Source of the DNA: Paludibacteraceae bacterium
GTDB taxonomy: Bacteria; Bacteroidota; Bacteroidia; Bacteroidales; Paludibacteraceae
Reading direction: 5' to 3'
NCBI GenBank assembly: GCA_024401435.1
Contig: JAKSLB010000023.1
Location: 1 to 47,797 of the forward strand
Length of the DNA stretch: 47,797 bases
Shown: positions 1 through 7,573 of the stretch, in pieces
How positions within the stretch are numbered: the stretch's first letter is position 1
Layout of the letters: every line of letters starts with the position of its first letter
Notes under the pieces: model-generated
Seen by the model: the letters and a program-made list of their open reading frames with translations, nothing else
Databases searched by the model: none
What the model was told of the DNA's origin: nothing
Position numbers and translations under genes: made by a program

Positions 1-85
1 ACAAGTAATCACTTTCCATGCCTTGTGAAAACATAAACATTTCACAAGAAAAAAATAGAGTTAAGAATAAAAAAAGCTTTTTCAT
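1..85 (-). CDS. Start of a secreted protein (partial, runs off left edge)
   Basis: Reading leftward from an ATG at 85-83, the frame stays open to the window edge and gives 28 residues. They begin MKKLFLFLTLFFSCEMF and continue through MFSQGMESDYL. This is a Lys-Lys n-region followed by a hydrophobic core, as in a signal peptide. A Cys at residue 14 follows FFS, so a lipoprotein is possible, but a later cleavage near FSQG also fits. The body lies outside the window, so no function can be given. It sits downstream of, and on the same strand as, the lipoprotein gene at 172-900, but the hairpin at 123-148 separates them. Confidence 0.6.
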   Translation of the reverse strand, partial: MKKLFLFLTLFFSCEMFMFSQGMESDYL

Positions 86-110
86 ATAAAAAATTTTTTT
101 TCGACATCAC

Positions 111-148
111 AAAAATAAAAAAAAAGCTCAACTTTCACGTTGAGCTTT
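111..148 (-). terminator. Rho-independent terminator of the lipoprotein gene
   Basis: A perfect 10-bp stem (AAAGCTCAAC at 123-132 with GTTGAGCTTT at 139-148) surrounds a 6-nt loop. In the leftward direction it is followed by a T-rich run (the A-rich stretch 111-122 on the + strand). It lies just past the stop codon of the gene at 172-900. Confidence 0.8.
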
Positions 149-171
149 GATAAATTATAAACTTCTAATAA

Positions 172-900
172 TTACTTTATGTAATTAAAAAGAATAGGCC
201 ATTTAGTTGATTCTTTATCGTTATAGATAAAATCAAATTGGTAACCCATATTATATTTAGACGACATAAATTGGATATCAATGTTATTCTTTTTTGCAAG
301 TTGAGCAATTTGAGCGCCAATAAATGTTGTATAGGAACCATCTTCAACATCAAATGATTTGCCCACCAAATCAGTTTTAATAATCGCCAACAACAATTTA
401 GCAGAGGATTCTTCTGATTCATTCTCAAAATATTCAGCGCCTAACAACTCATCACTCACACCTGTGATTTTCAAAGTATAAACAGGAGTTTCTGCTTCAA
501 TTTCGTAAGTATTAAATTCATAGACAACATCATCAATTTTTTTACCATCAACACGGCACTCGAAAGACACAATTTGTTTTAAATTTTTTATTTGGTAACG
601 TGTCTCATTATCTAATTTATTAATGTGTTTCCATACAATTGTCTTAATTTTATCAATGGCAACTGGAGATGTAGTATAAACAACATCATTCAATTCTGTT
701 TCTGCGTTTTTCAAAGCATTCTCAAAATTGAGTTCTGCTGAACTTTTTTCACCCACATTGATAACATCAAACATATGAGTTACTCGTAATGTGTTTTTGG
801 ATGAAGGCGTCTCTGTATCATCATCAGAGCAACTAGACACACACATAGCAGAAATGCACACTGACATTACTGCAATCATAAAATAATACAATTTTTTCAT
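172..900 (-). CDS. Unknown lipoprotein, 242 aa
   Basis: The N-terminus has a type II signal peptide (MKKLYYFMIAVMSVCISA) with Cys24 in a VSSC lipobox. It is followed by an acidic Asp/Glu/Thr stretch, typical of Bacteroidota lipoproteins sent to the outer membrane. The rest (about residues 38-242) is a soluble, mixed alpha/beta-looking domain with no catalytic motif I recognise. It is rich in Asp and Glu, with alternating hydrophobic strands around residues 130-160. A candidate -7 promoter box (TAATTTTG on the minus strand, 939-946) and a downstream terminator suggest a single-gene unit. I do not recognise the family. Confidence 0.75.
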   Translation of the reverse strand: MKKLYYFMIAVMSVCISAMCVSSCSDDDTETPSSKNTLRVTHMFDVINVGEKSSAELNFENALKNAETELNDVVYTTSPVAIDKIKTIVWKHINKLDNETRYQIKNLKQIVSFECRVDGKKIDDVVYEFNTYEIEAETPVYTLKITGVSDELLGAEYFENESEESSAKLLLAIIKTDLVGKSFDVEDGSYTTFIGAQIAQLAKKNNIDIQFMSSKYNMGYQFDFIYNDKESTKWPILFNYIK

Positions 901-938
901 TCTATAAAAAATCTAAATTACAACAATAAACTTAGAGA

Positions 939-946
939 CAAAATTA
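939..946 (-). promoter_or_regulatory. Putative -7 promoter box for the lipoprotein gene
   Basis: TAATTTTG on the minus strand matches the Bacteroidota -7 consensus TAnnTTTG, 38 bp upstream of the ATG at 900. A TTG lies 17 bp further upstream, a little closer than the usual -33 spacing. Confidence 0.45.
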
Positions 947-1086
947 GTAATTTTCCACTAAATCAAGGGCTCAATTCACTCCTAAAAATTTATCATATTA
1001 AAATATTTAAGAATAAGAATGTCATATTTAAACTATGAGAAAGCCATTTTTCACTATTAATTTTCGTATGTTAAGAAAATTTTATT

Positions 1087-1094
1087 TAAATTTG
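1087..1094 (+). promoter_or_regulatory. Putative -7 box of the oad operon
   Basis: TAAATTTG matches TAnnTTTG and ends 43 bp before the first gene of the oadG-oadA-oadB operon. No convincing TTTG -33 element is visible at the expected spacing, so this is a consensus match only. Confidence 0.4.
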
Positions 1095-1137
1095 GGAGTT
1101 TGAATTTAAAAATATATTTATAAGGTAATTATAACGT

Positions 1138-1401
1138 ATGAAAAATTTGATTTTCGCCCTATTACTTATGGGAATTGGATTAGCCACTGTGTTCTCGGTG
1201 TTAATTCTTATTATTTATTTTGGAAAAATTTTAATTTCACTCATCAACAAGTATGCTCCCGAAGAGGAAATTGAGAAAACTTCAGCAACAGCAAATACCG
1301 CAAGTACAGCAATTGATCCAAACGTAGCAACAGCTATTAACATGGCAATCAGCAAATTAACAGACGGGAAGTCTAAAGCAATAAAAATTGAAAGAATATA
1401 A
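1138..1401 (+). CDS. oadG: Oxaloacetate decarboxylase gamma subunit (OadG-like)
   Basis: This 87-aa protein has one N-terminal membrane helix (about residues 4-30), then a charged linker and a short C-terminal segment. That is the size and plan of OadG, the small integral-membrane subunit that holds the peripheral alpha subunit to the beta-subunit Na+ pump. The identification rests mostly on context: it is 20 bp upstream of oadA, which is 9 bp upstream of oadB. OadG sequences are poorly conserved. The Zn-binding His/Asp-rich C-terminus described for Klebsiella OadG is not evident here; the tail is Lys-rich. The start is the first ATG after the promoter-like box. Confidence 0.75.
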   Translation: MKNLIFALLLMGIGLATVFSVLILIIYFGKILISLINKYAPEEEIEKTSATANTASTAIDPNVATAINMAISKLTDGKSKAIKIERI

Positions 1402-1421
1402 AAAATAATCATACATAAAAA

Positions 1422-3257
1422 ATGGCTAAAGAAGTAAAATTCAGTCTCGTTTTCAGAGACATGTGGCAAGCCGCTGGTAAATATGTACCACGAGTTGACC
1501 AATTGTTGAAAGTAGCACCTGCCATCATTAAGATGGGATGCTTTGACAGAGTAGAAACAAACGGAGGTGGTTTTGAACAAGTAAACCTTCTCTATGGAGA
1601 AAATCCAAACAAAGCAGTTCGCGAATGGACAAAACCATTCCATGAAGCTGGAATTCAAACGCACATGTTGGATCGTGCATTAAATGGACTTCGTATGAGT
1701 CCAGTTCCTGCAGATGTACGTAAGCTTTTCTATCAAGTTAAGAAAAAACAAGGAACAGATATTACACGTACATTCTGTGGATTAAACGACACACGTAATA
1801 TCATACCATCTATTCAATATGCACATGATGCTGGTATGATTTCTCAATGTAGTCTTTGCATCACATACTCTCCTATTCACACAGTAGAGTATTATACAAA
1901 CATAGCTAAAGAATTAATCGAAGCTGGTTGTGATGAAATTTGTTTGAAAGATATGGCTGGTATTGGTCGTCCTGCATTTTTAGGAGAATTGACCAAGAAC
2001 ATCAAAGCCATCAAGGATATTACTATTCAATATCATAGTCACGCAGGACCTGGTTTCAACATGGCTTCCATATTAGAAGTATGTAAAGCTGGTTGTGATT
2101 ACGTTGATGTTGGTATGGAACCTCTATCTTGGGGAACTGGTCACGCAGATATCATAGCTGTTCAAGCCATGTTGAAGGATGCAGGATTCAAGGTTAAAGA
2201 GATTAACATGAGTGCTTACATGGAAGCTCGTTCACTCATCCAAGAGATGATGGATGACTTCTTAGGATACTACATTCCTGGTCGTAACCGTATGATGAAC
2301 TCTCTTTTGATTGGTCCTGGTCTTCCTGGAGGTATGATGGGATCTTTGATGACAGATTTGGAAACGAACCTTGATTCTATCAACAAATGGAAAGAGAAGA
2401 ATGGTAAGCCTAAGATGAGTCAAGACGAACTTCTTATCAAGTTATTCGATGAAGTTAAATATGTATGGCCTATGATGGGTTATCCATGTTTGGTTACACC
2501 ATTCTCACAATATGTTAAGAACATGGCATTGATGAACGTAATGCAAATGGAAAAAGGCAAAGAACGTTGGTCAATGATTGCCGATGATATTTGGGATATG
2601 ATGTTAGGAAAATCAGGAAACTTGCCTGGACCTTTAGCACCTGAATTGATTGCAAAAGCGAAAGAACAAGGTCGTGAATTCCACACAGAAAATCCACAAA
2701 GCAACTATCCAGATGCTCTTGACACATTCCGTGAAGAGATGAAAAAAGAAGGATGGGATTTCGGTCAAGACGATGAAGAATTGTTTGAATTAGCAATGCA
2801 TCCACAACAATATCGTGCATATAAATCAGGAAAAGCAAAAGCTGACTTCTTAGCAGATCTTGAAGAAAGAAAAGCCAAGAAAGCTGCTGGCAATGGTGGT
2901 GCTAAATTACCTCAAACTGTCACTATTGATGTTAATGGTGTTAAATACAATGTCACTATTGGCGCAAACGATGGCAATACAGCTTCTGCACCTTCTGCCC
3001 CTACAGCTGCAGCAGCTCCAGGAGAAGGAAACGATTTGTTATCTCCATTGGAAGGTAAGTTCTACCTTGTTAAGAACTCAGGTGACCCTGCAGTAAAAGT
3101 GGGTGATACAGTAAAGAAAGGACAAGTGGTTTGCTATGTTGAAGCTATGAAGACATTCAATGCTATTGCTGCTGAAGCTGATGGTGTTATCACTCAAATC
3201 TGTTTCACAAGTGGATCTTCCGTATCAGAAGACGATGTTTTAATGAAAATTAAATAA
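1422..3257 (+). CDS. oadA: Biotin-dependent oxaloacetate decarboxylase alpha subunit
   Basis: At 611 aa this is a full-length OadA. An N-terminal HMGL-like carboxyltransferase TIM barrel (about 5-270) carries the usual metal/carboxyl-Lys set: Asp13 in FRDMW, Lys176 in CLKDMAG, and His205/His207 in YHSHAGPG. A conserved PYC/OADA middle domain follows (about 290-470), then an Ala/Pro-rich flexible linker (about 525-535). The C-terminal biotinyl domain has the EAMKT motif, with Lys577 as the predicted biotinylation site. It moves CO2 from oxaloacetate onto biotin, and decarboxylation by OadB then drives Na+ export across the inner membrane. The active-site motif usually read as RDAHQS is RDMWQA here. 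This is how I remember Bacteroidota homologues, so it is probably a lineage trait and not damage. A related decarboxylase specificity cannot be excluded. Confidence 0.92.
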   Translation: MAKEVKFSLVFRDMWQAAGKYVPRVDQLLKVAPAIIKMGCFDRVETNGGGFEQVNLLYGENPNKAVREWTKPFHEAGIQTHMLDRALNGLRMSPVPADVRKLFYQVKKKQGTDITRTFCGLNDTRNIIPSIQYAHDAGMISQCSLCITYSPIHTVEYYTNIAKELIEAGCDEICLKDMAGIGRPAFLGELTKNIKAIKDITIQYHSHAGPGFNMASILEVCKAGCDYVDVGMEPLSWGTGHADIIAVQAMLKDAGFKVKEINMSAYMEARSLIQEMMDDFLGYYIPGRNRMMNSLLIGPGLPGGMMGSLMTDLETNLDSINKWKEKNGKPKMSQDELLIKLFDEVKYVWPMMGYPCLVTPFSQYVKNMALMNVMQMEKGKERWSMIADDIWDMMLGKSGNLPGPLAPELIAKAKEQGREFHTENPQSNYPDALDTFREEMKKEGWDFGQDDEELFELAMHPQQYRAYKSGKAKADFLADLEERKAKKAAGNGGAKLPQTVTIDVNGVKYNVTIGANDGNTASAPSAPTAAAAPGEGNDLLSPLEGKFYLVKNSGDPAVKVGDTVKKGQVVCYVEAMKTFNAIAAEADGVITQICFTSGSSVSEDDVLMKIK

Positions 3258-3266
3258 TTCGACATC

Positions 3267-4670
3267 ATGGAAGTATCAAACATATTCGGTAAAATATTAC
3301 AAATGACGGCGATTGACAATTTAATGTACAATCCGTCATACCTTATAATGATTCTTTTGGGCCTTTTCTTGCTCTATTTGGGTATAAAAAAGCAGTTTGA
3401 ACCATTGTTGTTGGTCCCCATTGCATTTGGCGTTTTAATCGCCAACTTCCCTGGTGGAGAAATGGGTGTGTTGGCTGTAAATGGTGTTGGTGAAATCTTC
3501 AGAATATCCAATGAAGCATTGAGAAATGGTCTTGGCGACGGATATCAAACTATCACATTGATAGGTGGTGTTCCAGATATCGCAGACGGTCTCGTACAAG
3601 TAGGACAACTTTTCTACGATCCTATGGTGAAAGGAAATGAGATTCTTCGAGATCCTGCTCTACTTGAAAACATTAAAGTTTACGACATCTGGGCAATGCC
3701 TTTACATGATATTGCTCATGAATTCGGTATTATGAACTATATCTATTACGCATTAATTAAATCAGGTTTGCTTCCTCCAATCATCTTTATGGGTGTGGGT
3801 GCCTTGACAGACTTTGGTCCAATGTTGCGTAACTTGAAATTAGCCATCTTCGGTGCAGGTGCACAGTTTGGTATTTTTGCAGTTCTTTTGGTAGCAAGTC
3901 AATTCTTTACTATGCAAGAGGCTGGTTCATTAGCCATCATCGGTGGTGCTGACGGACCAACAGCAATATTCACCACATTGAAATTAGCTCCTCACATGTT
4001 AGGTCCTATCGCTATTGCAGCTTATTCTTACATGGCATTAGTTCCTGTCATCATACCTTTAGTCGTTAAGTTGACATGTAGTGAAAAGGAATTAAAGATC
4101 AATATGAAAGAGCAAGATAAGTTATATCCTAACAAACAAGAGTTTAAGAACATGCGTGCATTGAAGATTATCTTCCCTATCGCTGTTACAATCATTGTAG
4201 CAATCATCGTACCAGATGCAGTCTCTTTGGTTGGTATGCTAATGTTTGGTAACTTAATCAAAGAAATTGGAAACAACACATCACGTTTGTTCCAAACTGC
4301 TTCTAATGGTATTATGAACACGGCAACTATATTCTTAGGTTTGTCTGTTGGTGCTACTATGACAGTAGATGCCTTCTTAAACTGGACTACCATTGGTATT
4401 GTTGCTGGTGGTTTCTGTGCATTCGGATTCTCAATCTTCGGTGGTATCATGTTGGTAAAAATCATGAATCTCTTCTCAAAGAAGAAGATCAATCCATTGG
4501 TTGGTGCAACTGGTTTGAGTGCCGTTCCTATGGCATCACGTGTAGCAAATGAGATTGCATTAAAATATGATCCAAGAAATCACGTGCTCAACTATTGTAT
4601 GTCATCAAATGTAGCAGGTGTAATCGGTTCTGCCGTTGCTGCTGGCATTTTGATCGCATTCTTAGGATAA
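3267..4670 (+). CDS. oadB: Oxaloacetate decarboxylase beta subunit, Na+ pump
   Basis: This 467-aa polytopic membrane protein is the OadB/MmdB/GcdB Na+-pumping subunit. The diagnostic GGADGPTAIF signature is present; its Asp229 aligns with the essential pore Asp (Asp203 in Klebsiella OadB). Hydrophobic segments run through the whole length, and a Gly/Ala-rich helix near the C-terminus contains SSNVAGVIGSA. It is longer than many OadB proteins (about 430 aa), mainly because of a larger N-terminal region and an inserted loop around residues 120-150. It is last in the operon, 9 bp after oadA, and is followed by a strong terminator. The same beta subunit type also serves methylmalonyl-CoA decarboxylase, so the substrate is set by the alpha subunit. 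Confidence 0.92.
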   Translation: MEVSNIFGKILQMTAIDNLMYNPSYLIMILLGLFLLYLGIKKQFEPLLLVPIAFGVLIANFPGGEMGVLAVNGVGEIFRISNEALRNGLGDGYQTITLIGGVPDIADGLVQVGQLFYDPMVKGNEILRDPALLENIKVYDIWAMPLHDIAHEFGIMNYIYYALIKSGLLPPIIFMGVGALTDFGPMLRNLKLAIFGAGAQFGIFAVLLVASQFFTMQEAGSLAIIGGADGPTAIFTTLKLAPHMLGPIAIAAYSYMALVPVIIPLVVKLTCSEKELKINMKEQDKLYPNKQEFKNMRALKIIFPIAVTIIVAIIVPDAVSLVGMLMFGNLIKEIGNNTSRLFQTASNGIMNTATIFLGLSVGATMTVDAFLNWTTIGIVAGGFCAFGFSIFGGIMLVKIMNLFSKKKINPLVGATGLSAVPMASRVANEIALKYDPRNHVLNYCMSSNVAGVIGSAVAAGILIAFLG

Positions 4671-4692
4671 ATAAGTTTTTTCCATACGAAAG

Positions 4693-4735
4693 GAACCCCG
4701 AAAGTTTTTTCTAGCTTTCGGGGTTCTCTTTTAAA
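4693..4735 (+). terminator. Rho-independent terminator after oadB
   Basis: A perfect 12-bp stem (GAACCCCGAAAG at 4693-4704 with CTTTCGGGGTTC at 4715-4726) has a 10-nt T-rich loop and is followed by TCTTTT. It lies 23 bp past the oadB stop. Confidence 0.9.
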
Positions 4736-4767
4736 TTGAATTTCTTTCCTTCATACTCAGTCTTGTA

Positions 4768-4974
4768 TTAAGGGGACTTCTATAAATTCCCCGATTATTA
4801 AATATTTTTAAATAGAGGTTATTCTTTAATCTTTTGTGTGCTTTTGAACTTTTGTCGCCATCTTGCTGATTTTCACTCAGTCACAGTGCCCGCACTGCTC
4901 CTTCGCTCAAATCATCAATCTGTCTGACAAAACCTTCAAAATCACTACAAAGCAATTTATAGAAATCCCCTTAA
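4768..4974. repeat. MITE-like element, copy 1 (207 bp, 21-bp inverted ends, TTAA termini)
   Basis: The left end (TTAAGGGGACTTCTATAAAT, 4768-4787) and the reverse complement of the right end (4954-4974) match at 20 of 21 bases. Both ends begin with TTAA. The interior has no gene of its own on either strand. Read to the right, its last 100 bp can be translated through the inverted repeat as ...TFKITTKQFIEIPLT, a tail I associate with spurious hypothetical proteins in Bacteroidales. Together with the terminator at 4693-4735, this element accounts for most of the 466-bp gap between oadB and the hydrolase gene; 4975-5093 is featureless AT-rich DNA. Confidence 0.75.
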
Positions 4975-5093
4975 CATATTGATGGAAATCATATCAAAGT
5001 CAATTCACATTCCATATTGATTATATCATATCAAAAAGAGAACAAATATTCTATCCTTTCATAAACATCAACACGAGTATTAAAATAATTTAT

Positions 5094-5101
5094 TAATTTT
5101 G
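5094..5101 (+). promoter_or_regulatory. Putative -7 box for the DUF3089 gene
   Basis: TAATTTTG matches TAnnTTTG, 35 bp before the ATG at 5137. It lies to the right of, and outside, the MITE-like element. Confidence 0.45.
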
Positions 5102-5136
5102 TATGGAACTTAGCCTAAAATAAAATTAATCAAATT

Positions 5137-6042
5137 ATGACTCCTAAATATTCAAACGAAAAATATTGGTTCGAATATGCCACTCAAAACACAGGTAAAC
5201 CTGTTGATATTTTTTATGTCTACCCTACCATTAATTCAGAGCCATTAAGTAACAAAGGAAACATTCCATCCTACACAGATATCAAACGTGCAGAAGTACG
5301 TAATGCAGCACGGAAAAATCAGTCTTACAACAAAGTTGTATATGCTGATAACGAATTTAATTTTTATGCTCCCTATTACAGGCAAATGACTACTAAAGTC
5401 TTTGAAATGAGTAAAACAGAAAGAACCGAAAGATCTAAATTATCCGTATCTGACATCAGACGTGCATTTCAATATTATATGCGAGAATTCAACAATGGTC
5501 GTCCATTTATTTTACTGAGTCATAGCCAAGGTTCTCAAATGTTGCTTGAACTTTTAAAATATGGTATGACAGACAAGCAATTCAATCAGATGATTGCTGC
5601 CTACTTAATGGGCTACGAGATAACACAAAAAGAATTAGACAAATTTCCGAATCGTCTAAAACCTGCCACTGGCGAACTAGACAAAGGGGTGATTATTTCC
5701 TATAATTCAGCAACTTCAGTTCAATCAAAATCACCATTATTGTCTAATTCCGTTGTCTGCATTAACCCATTAAATTGGAAAACAGATGGAACTTTAGCTC
5801 CCTCTAAATTGCATAAAGGTATTATTCGATATGATAAAACCATTCAAGGATACAAAGTAACCCCTGAATTTACGAGTGTACAGATTCAAGATCACATACT
5901 AATCTGTAAAGATGTGAATCCAGCCATTTGTTACAATGAAAAGATAAAAGAACCATTTCCTTTAGGCAACCTTCATTTTGCCGATACTTGGCTATATGCA
6001 GCCAATATAAAAGAAAACATGAGGAAAAGATGCGGTTTATAA
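5137..6042 (+). CDS. DUF3089 family alpha/beta hydrolase-like protein
   Basis: This 301-aa protein matches the DUF3089 family: an early GKPVDIFYVYPT segment (about residues 19-30), then a nucleophile elbow LLSHSQGS with Ser130 as the predicted catalytic residue, as in lipases and esterases. The N-terminal NEFNFYAPYYRQM region is also characteristic. The acid is not obvious; the C-terminal IQDHILICKDVN and GNLHFADTW segments could supply Asp and His. The substrate is unknown. Unlike many relatives there is no signal peptide. The only in-frame upstream ATG context is closed by stops (an ATG at 5103 ends after six codons), so the protein looks cytoplasmic. It is 63 bp upstream of the small exported protein of the radical SAM locus and may share its transcript. 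Confidence 0.8.
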   Translation: MTPKYSNEKYWFEYATQNTGKPVDIFYVYPTINSEPLSNKGNIPSYTDIKRAEVRNAARKNQSYNKVVYADNEFNFYAPYYRQMTTKVFEMSKTERTERSKLSVSDIRRAFQYYMREFNNGRPFILLSHSQGSQMLLELLKYGMTDKQFNQMIAAYLMGYEITQKELDKFPNRLKPATGELDKGVIISYNSATSVQSKSPLLSNSVVCINPLNWKTDGTLAPSKLHKGIIRYDKTIQGYKVTPEFTSVQIQDHILICKDVNPAICYNEKIKEPFPLGNLHFADTWLYAANIKENMRKRCGL

Positions 6043-6059
6043 AAAAATAAACATATTTG

Positions 6060-6086
6060 TAAAGGGTTCTTATAAATCCCCCGATA
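6060..6086 (+). repeat. Left-end fragment of the MITE-like repeat
   Basis: TAAAGGGTTCTTATAAATCC followed by CCCGATA matches the first 27 bp of the element at 4768. No interior or right end follows. The GGG...CCCCC arms can form a short hairpin. It lies in the 63-bp gap between the hydrolase gene and the gene for the small exported protein. Confidence 0.5.
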
Positions 6087-6105
6087 AAAAAATAAAAAAA
6101 CAAGT

Positions 6106-6381
6106 ATGAGAAATTTGATTAATAAAATATTACTAGTCATCATTGGAATAATCGGATATTCCAGTTCATCTTATGCATGTCATAAACATGAGAAAAGCAC
6201 TTCTTGTACAAAAAGTGAATCAACCATAAAGATAGGAAAAGCTGGTGATTTTTCGTGTATGTATGGTGTGCCAAAATCAAATTTTGAGACATTAGACACA
6301 ACAAAGGCAACGACAAAATCATCTGACAAAAAAAAGGCAGAAGCACAAGATAAGAAAGAAAAGAATGACTCAAAAAAATAA
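6106..6381 (+). CDS. Small exported protein with CMYGVP motif, candidate radical SAM substrate
   Basis: This 91-aa protein has an N-terminal signal or anchor (residues 1-24, MRNLINKILLVIIGIIGYSS) ending SYA before Cys25. A short Cys/His-containing stretch follows, then a central Cys51-Met-Tyr-Gly-Val-Pro motif, and a Lys/Ala/Asp-rich low-complexity tail from about residue 66. The C-x-Y-G-x-P motif resembles that of the small lipoproteins encoded beside radical SAM/SPASM enzymes in Bacteroidales (the rSAM/lipoprotein pair, from memory TIGR04133/TIGR04134). It precedes such an enzyme by 100 bp on the same strand. I infer that it is a modification target or partner. The sequence proves neither the modification nor the residue involved. 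Confidence 0.7.
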   Translation: MRNLINKILLVIIGIIGYSSSSYACHKHEKSTSCTKSESTIKIGKAGDFSCMYGVPKSNFETLDTTKATTKSSDKKKAEAQDKKEKNDSKK

Positions 6382-6481
6382 GATGTCACATAGAAAATTT
6401 TCACAAGTTGCTTTGTGATGGTTTTTAGAAAATCAGCTTTTTAAAGCATTAAAAAATCAAACGAGAAGGAAGAAAACGCAC

Positions 6482-7573
6482 ATGGAAGATCCAACAAAAA
6501 TTTCCATAAAGAAAAAATTAGCACAAAAATTATTCGACATATATCGTCACAATGCTGCAAAAGACCACCAACTAACGTATCTCTTTTGGGAATGTACCTT
6601 ACGATGCACACTCAGTTGTCTTCATTGCGGAAGTGATTGTCGTCAATCATCAGACATTAAAGACATGCCCGTTGAAGACTTCATTCAAGCAGTGAAACAG
6701 ATCATTCCAATTGTAGATCCTCATCATACCATGATTGTATTTACAGGAGGTGAAGTTCTTGTTCGCAAAGACATAGAACAAGCAGGTATTGAGCTATACA
6801 AATTAGGTTTTCCATGGGGAATTGTCAGCAATGGTTATCTATTAACGCAGGAACGACTCACCTCTCTTCTTCATGCTGGTATGAGAGCATGTACCATCAG
6901 TCTTGATGGACTCAAAGAGTCGCACAATTGGCTTCGTCAGAACGACCAATCATTCGATCGAGCCATCAATGCAATTAAAATGCTACCTCAAACAGACCTG
7001 CGATTTGATGTTGTGACTTGTGTAAACAACAGGAACTTTGAAGAATTACCGCAAATCAAACAACTATTAATTGATTTAGGAGTAAAAGAATGGAGAATAT
7101 TCACGATTTTCCCGATAGGAAGAGCAGCGAAGAATCAGGATTTACAATTGTCTGACGAAAAATTCAAAGCTGTTTTTGATTTTATTGAGGAGACAAGAAA
7201 AGAAGGTAAAATCAAGGCAAGTTATGGTTGTGAAGGATATTTAGGTGATTATGAAACACGCGTACGTGACAACTTTTTTTTCTGCCGAGCAGGTATCAAT
7301 GTAGGCTCAATTTTAGTGGATGGAAGCATATCTGCCTGTCCCGATCTAAGAAGTCGATTTATACAAGGCAACATTTACAAAGATAACTTTGCAGATGTAT
7401 GGCAAAACAAATACCAAATTATGAGAGATCGTTCATGGACAAAAACAGGGATTTGCAAAGGCTGTGAATTTTTCAATCATTGTGAAGGGAATGGTCTACA
7501 TCTTAGGAATGAGGAGACAAATGAAGTGGCATTTTGTCATCTTCATCGAATCATCGGTGAAAAAAACAAATAA
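6482..7573 (+). CDS. Radical SAM/SPASM enzyme of the rSAM/lipoprotein type
   Basis: This 363-aa protein carries the radical SAM cluster motif Cys42-x3-Cys46-x2-Cys49 (CTLSCLHC), preceded by LTYLFWECTLR, and the GGE SAM-binding motif in VFTGGEVLVR. Its C-terminal SPASM domain has FFCRAGINVG, SISACPDLRS, then C-x2-C-x5-C (CKGCEFFNHC) and a last Cys in AFCHLH, enough ligands for auxiliary 4Fe-4S clusters. SPASM enzymes usually modify ribosomal peptides or activate enzymes. The flanking genes are two small exported proteins sharing a CxYG motif, which points to the Bacteroidales rSAM/lipoprotein system. It is soluble, so any modification must occur before export. The start at 6482 follows a purine-rich AGAAGGAAG stretch. 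The chemistry is unknown. Confidence 0.88.
   Translation: MEDPTKISIKKKLAQKLFDIYRHNAAKDHQLTYLFWECTLRCTLSCLHCGSDCRQSSDIKDMPVEDFIQAVKQIIPIVDPHHTMIVFTGGEVLVRKDIEQAGIELYKLGFPWGIVSNGYLLTQERLTSLLHAGMRACTISLDGLKESHNWLRQNDQSFDRAINAIKMLPQTDLRFDVVTCVNNRNFEELPQIKQLLIDLGVKEWRIFTIFPIGRAAKNQDLQLSDEKFKAVFDFIEETRKEGKIKASYGCEGYLGDYETRVRDNFFFCRAGINVGSILVDGSISACPDLRSRFIQGNIYKDNFADVWQNKYQIMRDRSWTKTGICKGCEFFNHCEGNGLHLRNEETNEVAFCHLHRIIGEKNK

Noticed and set aside
1215-1664. Minus-strand 149-codon frame across oadG-oadA
   Set aside because: It is a shadow of two well-identified genes on the other strand.
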